Below, piece by piece: positions 38,947-48,541 of a DNA stretch of 64,000 bases; the first letter of the stretch is position 1; the number at the start of each line of letters is the position of its first letter. A program made the translations under genes and the position numbers. Origin of the DNA: an uncultured Flavobacteriaceae bacterium (lineage in GTDB: Bacteria > Bacteroidota > Bacteroidia > Flavobacteriales > Flavobacteriaceae); assembly GCA_943789455.1 (NCBI GenBank), contig CALSUE010000007.1, positions 204,622-268,621 on the forward strand, in the 5' to 3' direction. The notes under the pieces were generated by a model. The model was not told the DNA's origin, searched no databases, and worked only from the letters and a program-made list of their open reading frames with translations.

Positions 38947-39957
38947 ATGGAGTCAAACATTGCTGTACCTAATGAAAATAAACCTACTTGGGGAGGTGGA
39001 GGAGTAAAACCTTTTGGAGCCAGTTATGGGAAAATGATGATGTGGTTTTTTATCGTATCTGATGCTTTAACATTTTCTGCATTTTTAGCCGCTTATGGTT
39101 TAACTCGTTTCAAATTTATTGACTCATGGCCAATAGCCGACGAAGTGTTTACTCACGTACCTTTTGTTCATGGTGAATTTCCAATGATTTATGTAGCTTT
39201 TATGACATTTGTCTTGATTGCTTCATCAGTAACCATGGTATTAGCCGTAGATGCTGGACACCAAATGAACAAGAGTAAAGTAACGGTTTATATGCTGCTT
39301 ACAATTATTGGGGGGATTATTTTTGTAGGTTCTCAAGCCTGGGAATGGAATACATTTATCAATGGATCCTATGGTGCTGTAAAAACTACAGATGGCAAAA
39401 TACTGCAATTCACTAAACAAAGTGGAGTTGATAAAGAAGGTAATGCAATATTCAAACAAATTGCTCTTGCAGACTTTGTTGTTGGTGACAGAGGAAATGC
39501 TAGAGTTCAACATACAAAAGGAAACGGATTATGGTTTGAAGATGAGGGAACAATTTCACAATATTCCATTGCTCAAATTGTAAACTCTTATGAAGGAAAT
39601 CCAGACATTCAAATAAGAACAGAATTTATTGATTTAGGTAAAAAACAAAAAACTATTCTGAGTCGAGAAAAGGGCTCTGAAGAATTAGCTAAAACCAGGT
39701 TAGTTGTAGAGGGAGCCAACCTAGAAGTCAATGAGTATGGAAATACAATTTTCGCTGATTTCTTTTTCTTTATCACAGGTTTCCACGGATTTCACGTTTT
39801 CTCAGGTATCATCTTTAATATTATTGTTTTCTTTAATGTTATCGTAGGAACTTATGAAAAAAGAGGACATTATGAAATGGTTGAAAAAGTTGGATTATAT
39901 TGGCACTTTGTAGATTTAGTTTGGGTATTCGTATTTACTTTTTTCTACTTAGTTTAA
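38947..39957 (+). CDS. Cytochrome c oxidase subunit III-like protein (long, with insertion)
   Basis: A 336-residue membrane protein. The start (GASYGKMMMWFFIVSDALTFSAFLAAYGL, abbreviated KMMMWFFIVSD) and the end (GFHGFHVFSGIIFN, GLYWHFVDLVWVFVFTFFYLV) are subunit III segments. Between them, at about residues 145-255, is a hydrophilic insertion without cysteine or histidine clusters, which I do not recognise. This long form is seen in Bacteroidota next to the short one. It precedes subunit IV by 18 bp. Confidence 0.9.
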   Translation: MESNIAVPNENKPTWGGGGVKPFGASYGKMMMWFFIVSDALTFSAFLAAYGLTRFKFIDSWPIADEVFTHVPFVHGEFPMIYVAFMTFVLIASSVTMVLAVDAGHQMNKSKVTVYMLLTIIGGIIFVGSQAWEWNTFINGSYGAVKTTDGKILQFTKQSGVDKEGNAIFKQIALADFVVGDRGNARVQHTKGNGLWFEDEGTISQYSIAQIVNSYEGNPDIQIRTEFIDLGKKQKTILSREKGSEELAKTRLVVEGANLEVNEYGNTIFADFFFFITGFHGFHVFSGIIFNIIVFFNVIVGTYEKRGHYEMVEKVGLYWHFVDLVWVFVFTFFYLV

Positions 39958-39975
39958 TTTTTAATAATAGCATAC

Positions 39976-40314
39976 ATGGCACACGCACAATCACATACAA
40001 AAAGAATCTGGAATGTATTTTGGATACTTTCCGCAATTACAATTGTAGAAGTTATCCTAGGTATCTATAAGCCAGATGTTCTTCACTTAACAAGTTTCTT
40101 AGGGACTAGTCCTTTAAACTGGTTGTTCATCATTTTAACACTGGCCAAAGCTTACGGTATTACTTGGTCATTTATGCACATGGAGGGTGAAAAAACATGG
40201 TTTAGAAGAGCTGTTGTTTGGACTGCAGTCTTTCTAATCATCTATTTAGTAACTCTTTTACTAATAGAAGGAGAGTATTTATACAGTACACTAGCGCCTT
40301 TAGTGCGTTGGTAA
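39976..40314 (+). CDS. Cytochrome oxidase subunit IV
   Basis: A 112-residue protein with three membrane helices and the CyoD/subunit IV layout: KRIWNVFWILSAITIVEVILG, LAKAYGITWSFMHMEGE, WTAVFLIIYLVTLLLIEG. It lies between the long subunit III and the Sco-like genes, and a hairpin with T-run follows its stop. Confidence 0.93.
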   Translation: MAHAQSHTKRIWNVFWILSAITIVEVILGIYKPDVLHLTSFLGTSPLNWLFIILTLAKAYGITWSFMHMEGEKTWFRRAVVWTAVFLIIYLVTLLLIEGEYLYSTLAPLVRW

Positions 40315-40326
40315 TAACATACAATC

Positions 40327-40352
40327 AAGGTGGTTTTTAACCGCCTTTTTTT
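40327..40352 (+). terminator. Terminator or attenuator after subunit IV
   Basis: AAGGTGGTT-TTT-AACCGCCTT followed by seven T, between subunit IV and the Sco-like gene. Confidence 0.75.
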
Positions 40353-40362
40353 ATCACTAATT

Positions 40363-41010
40363 ATGAAAATTACTAAAAAACGTTTTGTACTCATTGCATT
40401 GTTTGTTTTTCCTTTGTTGTTTTTTTTAATTCTTTCTACAGGAATTAATAACTTTAAGAAATTACCTACGCTAACAAAATCAGTTTCTTTACAAGTTCTT
40501 GAAGATTCCGTCTCTCTTTCTGATCATGTTACTGTATTATGTTTTTTAGGAAATGACGTAGCCACAAAAAAAGGAGGATTTTTTAATTTAAATCAAAAAA
40601 TTTATAAAGAATTTTACGGATATAGACCTTTTCAAATTATCGCTGTATATCCAAAATCGTCTGAAAATGAGGTTGAAAAATTAAAATCTGATTTAAGTGC
40701 TTTTACAGACATGACTAAATGGAATTTTTTAGCCATGAATAAAGAAACCATACAAAAGCTGCACAAGAATTTAAAAACTGAAAATAAATTAGATACTTCT
40801 CTGTATTCTAATCGAGTATACCTTCTTGATAAAGAACTTAACCTAAGAGGAAGAGATCAACAAGGAGATGATGAAAATCAAATCATGTATGGTTATAACA
40901 TCGAATCTGTTGCTGAGCTAAATAATAAGATGGAAGATGATATAAAAGTTTTGCTATATGAATATAGAGCTGCTTTTAAAAATAAAAATAAAGCGGATAG
41001 AAAAAACTAG
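40363..41010 (+). CDS. Sco-like protein lacking the copper cysteines
   Basis: The start is the ATG at 40363 (MKITKKRFVLIALFVF). It has an N-terminal membrane anchor and a thioredoxin-like domain. Its closing segments (VYLLDKELNLRGRD and DDIKVLLYEY) parallel those of the true Sco protein next door (LVDKKGIIRSR and EDIKILLDEY), but in place of the CxxxC motif it has CFLGNDVATKK. The single Cys cannot form the copper pair. This looks like a tandem paralogue of Sco that has lost copper binding, with a structural or regulatory role in oxidase assembly. It ends 5 bp before the Sco start. Confidence 0.75.
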   Translation: MKITKKRFVLIALFVFPLLFFLILSTGINNFKKLPTLTKSVSLQVLEDSVSLSDHVTVLCFLGNDVATKKGGFFNLNQKIYKEFYGYRPFQIIAVYPKSSENEVEKLKSDLSAFTDMTKWNFLAMNKETIQKLHKNLKTENKLDTSLYSNRVYLLDKELNLRGRDQQGDDENQIMYGYNIESVAELNNKMEDDIKVLLYEYRAAFKNKNKADRKN

Positions 41011-41014
41011 GTAT

Positions 41015-41725
41015 ATGAGCAAGAAAAATTCATATATAGGCATCTCTTTTATCATTCTAATATTTGGTATTTATGTGGTAAGAAATCTTGATGATAGAAT
41101 CTCAAATGAAACCATAATAGACACAAATAGACTTAACAAAACACAAAAAAATAATATAGATAATGTAAGTCAGTTATTTATTTACACCAAAGTTCCTCCG
41201 TTTGAATTTATAAACCAAAACGGTAAAACTATTACTAACGAAACCTATAAAGGAAAGGTCTATGTTGTTGAATTTTTCTTCACCACATGCCCAACGATCT
41301 GTCCCTTAATGAACGAGCAAATGTTATTAATTCAAGAAGAGTTTTCTGAAAATTCAAATGTTGGAATAGCTTCAATATCTATTACTCCAAAAATTGACAC
41401 GCAAGAGGTGCTAAAAAATTATGCAGTTACTAATAGTATTACTCATAAAAACTGGCATCTTTTAACTGGAAAATCAGAAGAAACAGTTTTTAACTTATCT
41501 AATAAAGGCTTTAAATTATATGCTGGAATAGATGAAAACATAGCACACGGCGGTTTTGAACATTCTGGTTTATTTGCTTTAGTAGATAAAAAAGGAATAA
41601 TCAGGTCACGAAAAGATTCACAAGGAAATCCAATACTCTATTACAGAGCTATTGAAGAAAATGGGTTTCCAAATCAAATAAATGAGTTAAAAGAAGATAT
41701 AAAAATACTACTAGATGAATACTAA
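41015..41725 (+). CDS. SCO1/SenC-family copper chaperone
   Basis: Inserts copper into the CuA site of cytochrome oxidase. It starts at the ATG at 41015 with a membrane anchor (ISFIILIFGIYVV). The Sco motif C92-x-x-x-C96 (FTTCPTICPLMN) is present, and the copper-binding His is in EHSGLFALVDKKG. Length and position behind the oxidase subunits fit. Its stop overlaps the start of the DUF420 gene by 11 bp. Confidence 0.94.
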   Translation: MSKKNSYIGISFIILIFGIYVVRNLDDRISNETIIDTNRLNKTQKNNIDNVSQLFIYTKVPPFEFINQNGKTITNETYKGKVYVVEFFFTTCPTICPLMNEQMLLIQEEFSENSNVGIASISITPKIDTQEVLKNYAVTNSITHKNWHLLTGKSEETVFNLSNKGFKLYAGIDENIAHGGFEHSGLFALVDKKGIIRSRKDSQGNPILYYRAIEENGFPNQINELKEDIKILLDEY

Positions 41726-42257
41726 CGAATCAACAGAAAAAAAATATAAAAGAGGAATTACAATTCTTTCTATTGTTATTCCAGTAGCTGTAGCTGCTTT
41801 ATTTGGTATAAATTTAAGAGCGTTGGGGTTTGATGTTGAACCTCTTAGTTTTCTGCCACCTATTTATGCAACTATAAATGGAATCACTGCAGTTTTGCTT
41901 GTTGCAGCAGTAATAGCTATTAAAAAAGGCCAAAAGAATCTTCATGAAAAATTAAATACACTTGCCATACTATGTTCTGTGTTATTTCTTGTGATGTACG
42001 TTGCATACCATATGACTTCAGATTCTACTACTTTTGGTGGTGAAGGAATCATTAAATATTTTTATTACTTCATTTTAATAACCCACATTATTTTATCTAT
42101 TGTTGTAATTCCTTTTGTTTTAGTTACTCTAATGAGAGCAAAATTTGGAAAGTTTACTGAACATAAAAAAATTGCAAAAATTACTTTTCCACTTTGGTTA
42201 TACGTAGCAGTAACCGGCGTCATTGTATACCTAATGATATCTCCATACTATGTCTAA
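41715..42257 (+). CDS. DUF420 membrane protein
   Basis: A 180-residue inner-membrane protein of the DUF420 family. It has five helices, with the family's LHEKLNTLAILCSVLFLVMYVAYH segment (abbreviated) and a conserved His in EHKKIAKITFPLWLYVAVTGV. DUF420 genes recur next to oxidase assembly genes, which points to a role in copper or heme handling for the oxidase. It overlaps the Sco gene at the start and the next gene by 8 bp. Confidence 0.9.
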   Translation: MNTNESTEKKYKRGITILSIVIPVAVAALFGINLRALGFDVEPLSFLPPIYATINGITAVLLVAAVIAIKKGQKNLHEKLNTLAILCSVLFLVMYVAYHMTSDSTTFGGEGIIKYFYYFILITHIILSIVVIPFVLVTLMRAKFGKFTEHKKIAKITFPLWLYVAVTGVIVYLMISPYYV

Positions 42258-42474
42258 CTATTATAAATATTTACTTGTATTTGTGTTAGTGTTTTCAAAT
42301 ACCACTTATTCCTATTCACAATGTGCAATGTGTAAGGCAGTTGTTGAAAATGGAGATGTAACAATGGCAGAAGGTATTAATAATGGTATTACTTATTTAA
42401 TGGTATTTCCTTACCTACTTATTGGAGTATTGTTCTACTTTATTTATAGATATAAAAAAGGCGCTAAAAATTAA
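42250..42474 (+). CDS. Small membrane protein of the oxidase cluster with CxxC
   Basis: A 74-residue protein with a signal-like N-terminus ending in SYSQ, then the CAMCKAVVENG motif (CxxC) and one C-terminal membrane helix (YLMVFPYLLIGVLFYFIYRYKKG). It overlaps the DUF420 gene and closes the oxidase operon. The CxxC could hold copper or a disulfide; this is an inference. I do not know a name for it. Confidence 0.8.
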   Translation: MSNYYKYLLVFVLVFSNTTYSYSQCAMCKAVVENGDVTMAEGINNGITYLMVFPYLLIGVLFYFIYRYKKGAKN

Positions 42475-42599
42475 CATTTCAATAAGAGCCGTTACGTGTA
42501 ACATATTCTAATTTTGGTCGTCTTATGTGAAGCGATTGAAGTCGAGATAGTGGTTAACATCAATAATGTTCAGGGAACTCAAAATATAAAACACCTCAA

Positions 42600-43934
42600 A
42601 TGAAAATAAAATTTTTACTAATTGCATCAATTTTTATGATTTCTAGTGTTTATTCACAAGAAAAATGGTCTTTAAAAAAGTGTGTAGATTACGCATTAGA
42701 AAATAATATTTCAATCAAACAAAGTGCACTTAGTATTTCTCTTTCAGAGAAAGATGTTGCCATTACTAAAGGAAATTTTCTGCCAAGTATAGGAGCAAGT
42801 TCCAGTGGAGGGATCAATTCCGGGCTATCTCCAGACCAAACAGGGGTATTAAAGAATACTACCAATTTTAACGCGCGATTTAATCTTGGTGTAAATGGTA
42901 CTATATTTAATGGATTTAGAAATTTAAATTCATACAAACAGGCTCAGTTAGGAATAGAATCTAGCAAATTAGATCTTGAAAAAGCACAAAATGATGTTTC
43001 TTTATTTGTTGTAAATGGATATTTAAATATCCTTTTTGCTAAAGAAAATTTATCTGTTGCCAAAATACAAGCTGAAATTAGCAAAAAACAAGTTGAGGCA
43101 GCAACCCAAAGATATGAGGCTGGCATTATACCTAAAGGAGATCTTTTAAACACGCAGTCTACAGCAGCAAATGATCAACAAAACGTAATTACTCGAGAAA
43201 ACACACTCACTATAGCATTGCTAAATTTAGCTCAATTATTACAAATACCCTCAGTAGGTTTTGATATAGAGGACATGAATGTTAATTCACCATCTGGGGT
43301 ATTGTTATACGAAAATTCTGAATTAGTTTATGAAAAAGCTTTACGAAATCAACCTCAAATTAAAAATGCAGAATTAGGTATTGAAAATGCAGATTTAAAT
43401 ATAGAATTATCTAAAGGAGCTTTTTTACCGAGTTTAAGTTATAATGTAAGTGGTGGTACTTCATATTTTAATCAGATGAATAATTTATTTCCTGGTCAAA
43501 AAAATGAGTACTTTTTCAAACAAGTTCTTAAAGATAGAGTTACCTACGGTGTATCATTATCTCTAAACATCCCAATTTTTAACAGGTTTCAAACAAAAAA
43601 TAATGTAGCAAAGTCATACATTAACAGAGAATTGTCTATTCTAAACTTAGACAATCAAAAACTTCAACTTCAACAAACTATTGAACAAGCATTTGCTGAT
43701 GCAAAAGCTGCATCAAAAACTTTTGAAGCAGCTACCATTTCATTAAATGCTCAAAGAGAAGCTTTTAAAAATGCACAGGAAAGTTATAATTTGGGAGCAA
43801 GTACTTTATTTGACTTTGATTTGGTTAGAACTCGATTGGTAAGTGCAGAATCTGCATTAATTAGAGCCAAATATGATTTTGTATTTAAAACCAAGGTGCT
43901 TCAATTTTATTACGGAGATTTTAATCTTGACTAA
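42600..43934 (+). CDS. TolC-family outer-membrane protein
   Basis: A 444-residue outer-membrane efflux protein with a signal peptide (MKIKFLLIASIFMISSVYSQ) and two OEP repeats (residues ~20-210 and ~240-440) rich in coiled-coil helices. No adaptor or permease lies next to it, unlike the tolC gene at 23.3 kb. It might serve a pump elsewhere. Upstream, 42475-42599 contains a short palindrome (GTTAC-GT-GTAAC) but no gene. Confidence 0.92.
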   Translation: MKIKFLLIASIFMISSVYSQEKWSLKKCVDYALENNISIKQSALSISLSEKDVAITKGNFLPSIGASSSGGINSGLSPDQTGVLKNTTNFNARFNLGVNGTIFNGFRNLNSYKQAQLGIESSKLDLEKAQNDVSLFVVNGYLNILFAKENLSVAKIQAEISKKQVEAATQRYEAGIIPKGDLLNTQSTAANDQQNVITRENTLTIALLNLAQLLQIPSVGFDIEDMNVNSPSGVLLYENSELVYEKALRNQPQIKNAELGIENADLNIELSKGAFLPSLSYNVSGGTSYFNQMNNLFPGQKNEYFFKQVLKDRVTYGVSLSLNIPIFNRFQTKNNVAKSYINRELSILNLDNQKLQLQQTIEQAFADAKAASKTFEAATISLNAQREAFKNAQESYNLGASTLFDFDLVRTRLVSAESALIRAKYDFVFKTKVLQFYYGDFNLD

Positions 43935-43952
43935 ACAACTATAATTTAGATA

Positions 43953-43982
43953 AAGCGGCAACTTTTGGTTGCCGTTTTTTTA
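43953..43982 (+). terminator. Terminator after the TolC gene
   Basis: CGGCAAC-TTTT-GGTTGCCG followed by seven T. Confidence 0.88.
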
Positions 43983-44008
43983 TACTTTATCTTTACATAA
44001 AAAGTTAT

Positions 44009-44686
44009 TTGAGTACAATATTACACATAGAAACCTCTACTAAAAACTGCTCGGTTAGCATTGCTAATAATGGTAAGCTATTTTCTTTAAAAGAAATTAA
44101 CACTGGAGATTATTCACATGCAGAAATGCTCCACCCATTAATTAATGAAGCTTTATTAGAGAGCAAATTAACCATTAAAGACATAGAAGCTATTGCTGTA
44201 GGCAAAGGCCCAGGATCTTATACTGGATTACGTATTGGTGTTTCTGCGGCAAAAGGATTATGTTTTGCTAACGACATTCCTTTAATATCAATTAATTCTT
44301 TGGAAATTTTAGCGCAAAGCATAACTATAGATCGTGGTCTTATTATCCCTATGATAGACGCAAGAAGAATGGAAGTTTATGCTGCAATTTATGACCAAAA
44401 CCACAACGCTGTTAGGGAAACAAAAGCTGAAATAATTGATTCACATTCTTTTTTAGATGAATTACAAAACCAAAAAGTTTATTTTTTAGGCGATGGTGCA
44501 AAAAAATGTAAAAAAATTATTCTTCATGAAAATGCTGTTTTTATAGAAAATGTGTTTCCTTCAGCTAAAGAAATGGCTACTATTTCTTTCCATAAATTTA
44601 AGAATAAGACTACTGAAGACGTTGCTTACTTTGAACCTTTTTATTTGAAAGACTTTATTGCTACTCAAGAAAAAAAGAAAATTTAA
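44009..44686 (+). CDS. tsaB: tRNA threonylcarbamoyladenosine biosynthesis protein TsaB
   Basis: Supports TsaD in making t6A37 in ANN-decoding tRNAs. The 225-residue protein has the ASKHA-like start (TILHIETSTKNCSVSI), the family motif AVGKGPGSYTGLRIGVSAAKGLC (abbreviated), and the PMIDARRMEVYAA segment. The start is a TTG at 44009, since no ATG precedes the conserved N-terminus. It stands alone. Confidence 0.95.
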   Translation: MSTILHIETSTKNCSVSIANNGKLFSLKEINTGDYSHAEMLHPLINEALLESKLTIKDIEAIAVGKGPGSYTGLRIGVSAAKGLCFANDIPLISINSLEILAQSITIDRGLIIPMIDARRMEVYAAIYDQNHNAVRETKAEIIDSHSFLDELQNQKVYFLGDGAKKCKKIILHENAVFIENVFPSAKEMATISFHKFKNKTTEDVAYFEPFYLKDFIATQEKKKI

Positions 44687-44993
44687 ATACCCTATTCCCT
44701 TTGTTATCTTAATGTTACCCTATTTTTAATAGAGTTTTAATAAATGTAAAGTATTGGGTTTAGTTTTTCAAATTCCTTAACCATTACTTTAATTTTTAAA
44801 AACTTTTTGTTTATAAACTTTCTAGATATTTGAATAATCTTAAAGATTAATTAAAATCATAATTATTGGTTTTTGTCGATTAGTAGTATTGATTTATAAA
44901 CTGCCTTTGGCCAAGGCAGTTTTTTAATAATTACGAAACATTAAATTAACATTAGTGTTGGTTATTTGCAGCGACAAAAACTAATACATACAT
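44687..44993. other. Intergenic region with one terminator, possible short RNA
   Basis: About 300 bp between tsaB and the phosphate porin. It has no reading frame of note. The only structure is a hairpin with T-run at 44898-44926, which lies more than 200 bp behind tsaB. Either tsaB has a long 3' end or a small RNA is made here. Confidence 0.6.
44898..44926 (+). terminator. Terminator upstream of the phosphate porin
   Basis: Perfect 10-bp arms AAACTGCCTT and AAGGCAGTTT with loop TGGCC, then T. Confidence 0.85.
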
Positions 44994-46193
44994 ATGAAAT
45001 TTAATTATCTGTTTATTTGTGCAACTTTATTTATTTGCTCAAACCTAAGTTCTCAGGAAACAAGTGCTCCAAAATTTGGTAAAGGTCTTTTTAATTTAAT
45101 TGGTAAAGACAGTTCATTCTCCATGAACGTAAGTGCTAGAATGCAAATGTTGGGAACATCAAATTGGGATGTTAATAATGGTTTATCTAATCCAACTTCT
45201 AATCTATTAGTTAGAAGAGCTCGTTTAAAATTTAGTGGTTTTGCGTATTCTCCAAAATTAAAATATAAACTAGAATTGGGACTTTCAAATAGAGATATTG
45301 GAAAAGCTTCCTCATTTACTAATGAAGCTCCTAAATATATTTTAGATGCTGTAGTAAAATGGAATTTTTCTGGAAATTTTGTGCTTTGGTTTGGCCAGAC
45401 GAAATTACCTGGAAATAGAGAACGTGTTATTTCTTCGGGAGACTTACAACAAGTAGATCGTTCTTTGTTAAATAGTAGATTTAACATAGACCGTGATATG
45501 GGATTCCAATTAAGACATCACTTTAACCTTACTGATACGTTTATTGTAAAAGAAATGTTTGCAGTATCTCAGGGTGAAGGAAGAAATATAACTACTGGAA
45601 ATTTGGGAGGTCATCAATATACTTCTAGGGTTGAATTGTTGCCTTTTGGAAAATTTGCCAGTAAAGGTGACTATAGAGGAAGCGATTTAAAGTTTGAGCC
45701 AACCCCAAAGTTAGCTTTGGGTTTTACTTATGATTTTAATAATGATGCTGTAAAAAATAGAAGTAATCAGGGTTCTTATATGACAAACGACACTGGTTTT
45801 TATTCAACAAATATTTCGACAGTTTTTGTAGATGCTATGTATAAGCACAAAGGTTTTTCTCTAATGGCTGAATATGCGTACAGAGATGCAGAAGATGCTT
45901 TTGCAAAAAATTCTGATGGAACTTTAACAGGTGATGAAGTTCAGGTTGGTAATGCATTAAACTTACAAACAGGATATTTACTGTCTAAAACTTTGGAGAT
46001 TTCTGGAAGGTACACCAACATAGATTGGGATAGTGACATCACTGGTAAAGGTGCAGAAAATCAATACACTCTTGGTTTGTCTAAATATATTGTTGGGCAT
46101 AAATTAAAAGTTCAAACAGATGTAAGCTATTTAGACTTGGCCTCAAAAACAAATCAATTCATGTATAGACTTCAAGTCGATATTCATTTTTAA
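44994..46193 (+). CDS. Phosphate-selective porin, OprO/OprP type
   Basis: A 399-residue outer-membrane beta-barrel with a signal peptide (KFNYLFICATLFICSNLSSQ). The family's ARMQMLG and RRARLKFSGFAYSPKLKYKLELGLSN (abbreviated) segments and a C-terminal barrel strand ending in aromatic IHF identify it. Its position 70 bp upstream of the PiT transporter suggests a phosphate uptake unit. Selectivity for phosphate over pyrophosphate or other anions cannot be read. Confidence 0.92.
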   Translation: MKFNYLFICATLFICSNLSSQETSAPKFGKGLFNLIGKDSSFSMNVSARMQMLGTSNWDVNNGLSNPTSNLLVRRARLKFSGFAYSPKLKYKLELGLSNRDIGKASSFTNEAPKYILDAVVKWNFSGNFVLWFGQTKLPGNRERVISSGDLQQVDRSLLNSRFNIDRDMGFQLRHHFNLTDTFIVKEMFAVSQGEGRNITTGNLGGHQYTSRVELLPFGKFASKGDYRGSDLKFEPTPKLALGFTYDFNNDAVKNRSNQGSYMTNDTGFYSTNISTVFVDAMYKHKGFSLMAEYAYRDAEDAFAKNSDGTLTGDEVQVGNALNLQTGYLLSKTLEISGRYTNIDWDSDITGKGAENQYTLGLSKYIVGHKLKVQTDVSYLDLASKTNQFMYRLQVDIHF

Positions 46194-46263
46194 TAACATA
46201 ACATAATGGTAACATTCACAACTGAAAGTCACCGTAAATTCGTAATAAAATAAAAACAAGAAC

Positions 46264-48516
46264 ATGGGAGATCCATATATTTTAATGTTAATTGCCTTAG
46301 CGATTTTAGCTACGGTAGACTTAGTAGTAGGAGTTAGTAACGATGCTGTAAATTTTTTAAACTCAGCTATAGGCTCAAAAGCAATAGCAATAAGAAACAT
46401 CATGATTATTGCAAGTATTGGAGTATTCTTTGGTGCCATTACCTCAAGTGGGATGATGGAAGTAGCACGTAAAGGGATTTTTAACCCAGGAATGTTCATG
46501 TTTCAAGACATCATGTTCATTTTTATGGCAGTAATGATTACTGATATTTTGTTATTAGATGTGTTTAATACCCTTGGTATGCCAACCTCTACAACTGTGT
46601 CTATTGTATTTGAATTATTAGGAGCTGCTGTAGCCATTTCATTAATAAAGATTTCACAAAACGATGCGGAATCTATTAGTGCTATCTGGAATTATATTAA
46701 TTATGAAAAAGCCTCATTAATTATTTTTGGAATTCTATTATCAGTAGTCGTCGCATTTTCTGTGGGTGCTATTGTTCAATTTGTTTCCAGACTTATCTAC
46801 TCTTTTAACTTTGAAAAAAGACCAAGTTATATCAACGCATTGTTTGGAGGATTTGCGATTACTGCAATCACTTATTTCATTATTATTAAAGGAATGAAAG
46901 GGACTCCTTACTACAAAGACGTTAAGTTTTTAATTGAAGACAATACCTTATCTATTATTGCAGGAAGTTTTTTATTGTGGACACTAATTTCTCAAGTATT
47001 TATCAAGTTATTTAATTTAAATGTATTAAAACTAATTATTGGAATTGGTACCTTTTCATTGGCCATGGCTTTTTCTGGTAATGACTTAGTAAACTTTATT
47101 GGTGTACCAATTGCTGCATGGAATTCTTACGAAGCTTGGAGTGTTTCTGGTGTAGAAGCAAATGCTTTTTCTATGGAAATCTTAGCTAAAAAAGTACCCT
47201 CTAATGTATGGTTGCTTTTAATCGCTGGAGGTATTATGGTAGTAACCTTATGGACCTCAAGTAAAGCGCGAAATGTAATTAAAACAGGAATTGATTTATC
47301 TCGTCAGGGTGAAGGTCACGAAAAGTTTCAACCAAATCCATTATCAAGACTAGTGGTTAGAGCATCTATGGGAATTAATTCAGGGATCACTTATATATTC
47401 CCTGCTAAAACAATTGCATTTGTAAATTCTAAATTTCAAAAGCCAGTAATTGAATTAACAAAAGACAAAACCTATGAGCTCCCTGCATTTGATATGGTTA
47501 GAGCCTCTGTAAATTTAATTGTAGCTGGTATATTAATTTCTATTGCCACGTCTTTAAAACTACCTTTATCTACCACTTATGTAACTTTTATGGTAGCTAT
47601 GGGTACTTCTCTAGCAGATCGAGCTTGGGGAAGAGAAAGTGCAGTCTACAGAGTTGCGGGAGTGATTAATGTTATTGGAGGATGGTTTTTAACAGCCATT
47701 ACTGCATTTTTAGCTGCTGCACTAGTAGCATATCTTATTAGTTGGGATATGGTTATGATCCCTGTTTTATTGGTTCTTGTAGCCTTCTTAATAGGAAGAA
47801 ATACCATCATTCACAGAAAGAAATCTAAAGAAGTAAAAGAACAAGAATATATTCAAAGAGCCGATTTAATAACCATTAATGGAGTTATTGAAGAAAGTGC
47901 GGATCATATATCTGGTGTTGCTAACCGTGTAAATAAATTATACACCAATGTCGTTGACGATTTATCTAATCATGATTTAAATAAATTGCGTAAAACAGAT
48001 AAACACGTTGGTAAATTAAATGAAGAAATAGATAATTTAAAAGATGGCGTATTCTATTTTATAAAATCTTTAGATGATACTTCGGTACAGGCAAGTAGGT
48101 TTTATATTTTAGTTCTTGGCTATTTGCAAGATGTTGCGCAATCTATTAGTTACATCTCTAGAGCCAGTTTTAAACATGTAAATAATAATCATAAAAACTT
48201 AAAGAAAGGACAGTTAAAAGACTTAAAAGAGATAGACAATCAGTTAACTGAGTTATTAGGAAAAGTAAGTTCTGTATTTGAATTAAGAGCTTTTGATGAT
48301 TTAGAGGAAATATTAATAGAGAAACAAGATTTATTAAAAGATGTTTCTGACTCTATTGAAAAACAAGTTACTAGAATAAGAATAGAAGAATCTAGTCCAA
48401 AAAACACGACTCTATACTTTAGCATTTTATTAGAAACACAAGATCTAATTACTGCTTTAATGAGCTTATTGCAGACTTATGAAGAGTTTCATATTACAAC
48501 TAAGGAAATAAATTAA
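46264..48516 (+). CDS. Inorganic phosphate transporter, PiT family, with PhoU-like tail
   Basis: Moves phosphate (with metal) across the inner membrane using an ion gradient. The 750-residue protein has the two PiT repeats with the signatures GVSNDAVNFLNSAIGSKA and SGNDLVNFIGVPIAAW, each near the start of one half, and a long hydrophilic C-terminus (about 540-750) with helical PhoU-like character (IEESADHISGVANRVNKLY). The tail probably regulates transport. It is downstream of the phosphate porin and ends at a bidirectional terminator. Confidence 0.95.
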   Translation: MGDPYILMLIALAILATVDLVVGVSNDAVNFLNSAIGSKAIAIRNIMIIASIGVFFGAITSSGMMEVARKGIFNPGMFMFQDIMFIFMAVMITDILLLDVFNTLGMPTSTTVSIVFELLGAAVAISLIKISQNDAESISAIWNYINYEKASLIIFGILLSVVVAFSVGAIVQFVSRLIYSFNFEKRPSYINALFGGFAITAITYFIIIKGMKGTPYYKDVKFLIEDNTLSIIAGSFLLWTLISQVFIKLFNLNVLKLIIGIGTFSLAMAFSGNDLVNFIGVPIAAWNSYEAWSVSGVEANAFSMEILAKKVPSNVWLLLIAGGIMVVTLWTSSKARNVIKTGIDLSRQGEGHEKFQPNPLSRLVVRASMGINSGITYIFPAKTIAFVNSKFQKPVIELTKDKTYELPAFDMVRASVNLIVAGILISIATSLKLPLSTTYVTFMVAMGTSLADRAWGRESAVYRVAGVINVIGGWFLTAITAFLAAALVAYLISWDMVMIPVLLVLVAFLIGRNTIIHRKKSKEVKEQEYIQRADLITINGVIEESADHISGVANRVNKLYTNVVDDLSNHDLNKLRKTDKHVGKLNEEIDNLKDGVFYFIKSLDDTSVQASRFYILVLGYLQDVAQSISYISRASFKHVNNNHKNLKKGQLKDLKEIDNQLTELLGKVSSVFELRAFDDLEEILIEKQDLLKDVSDSIEKQVTRIRIEESSPKNTTLYFSILLETQDLITALMSLLQTYEEFHITTKEIN

Positions 48517-48541
48517 GTTCCTAAACCCCCAATAAATAAGT

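Noticed and set aside
42475..42599. Regulator site GTTAC-GT-GTAAC upstream of the TolC gene
   Set aside because: It is a short imperfect palindrome with no regulator gene nearby; too weak to call as an operator.
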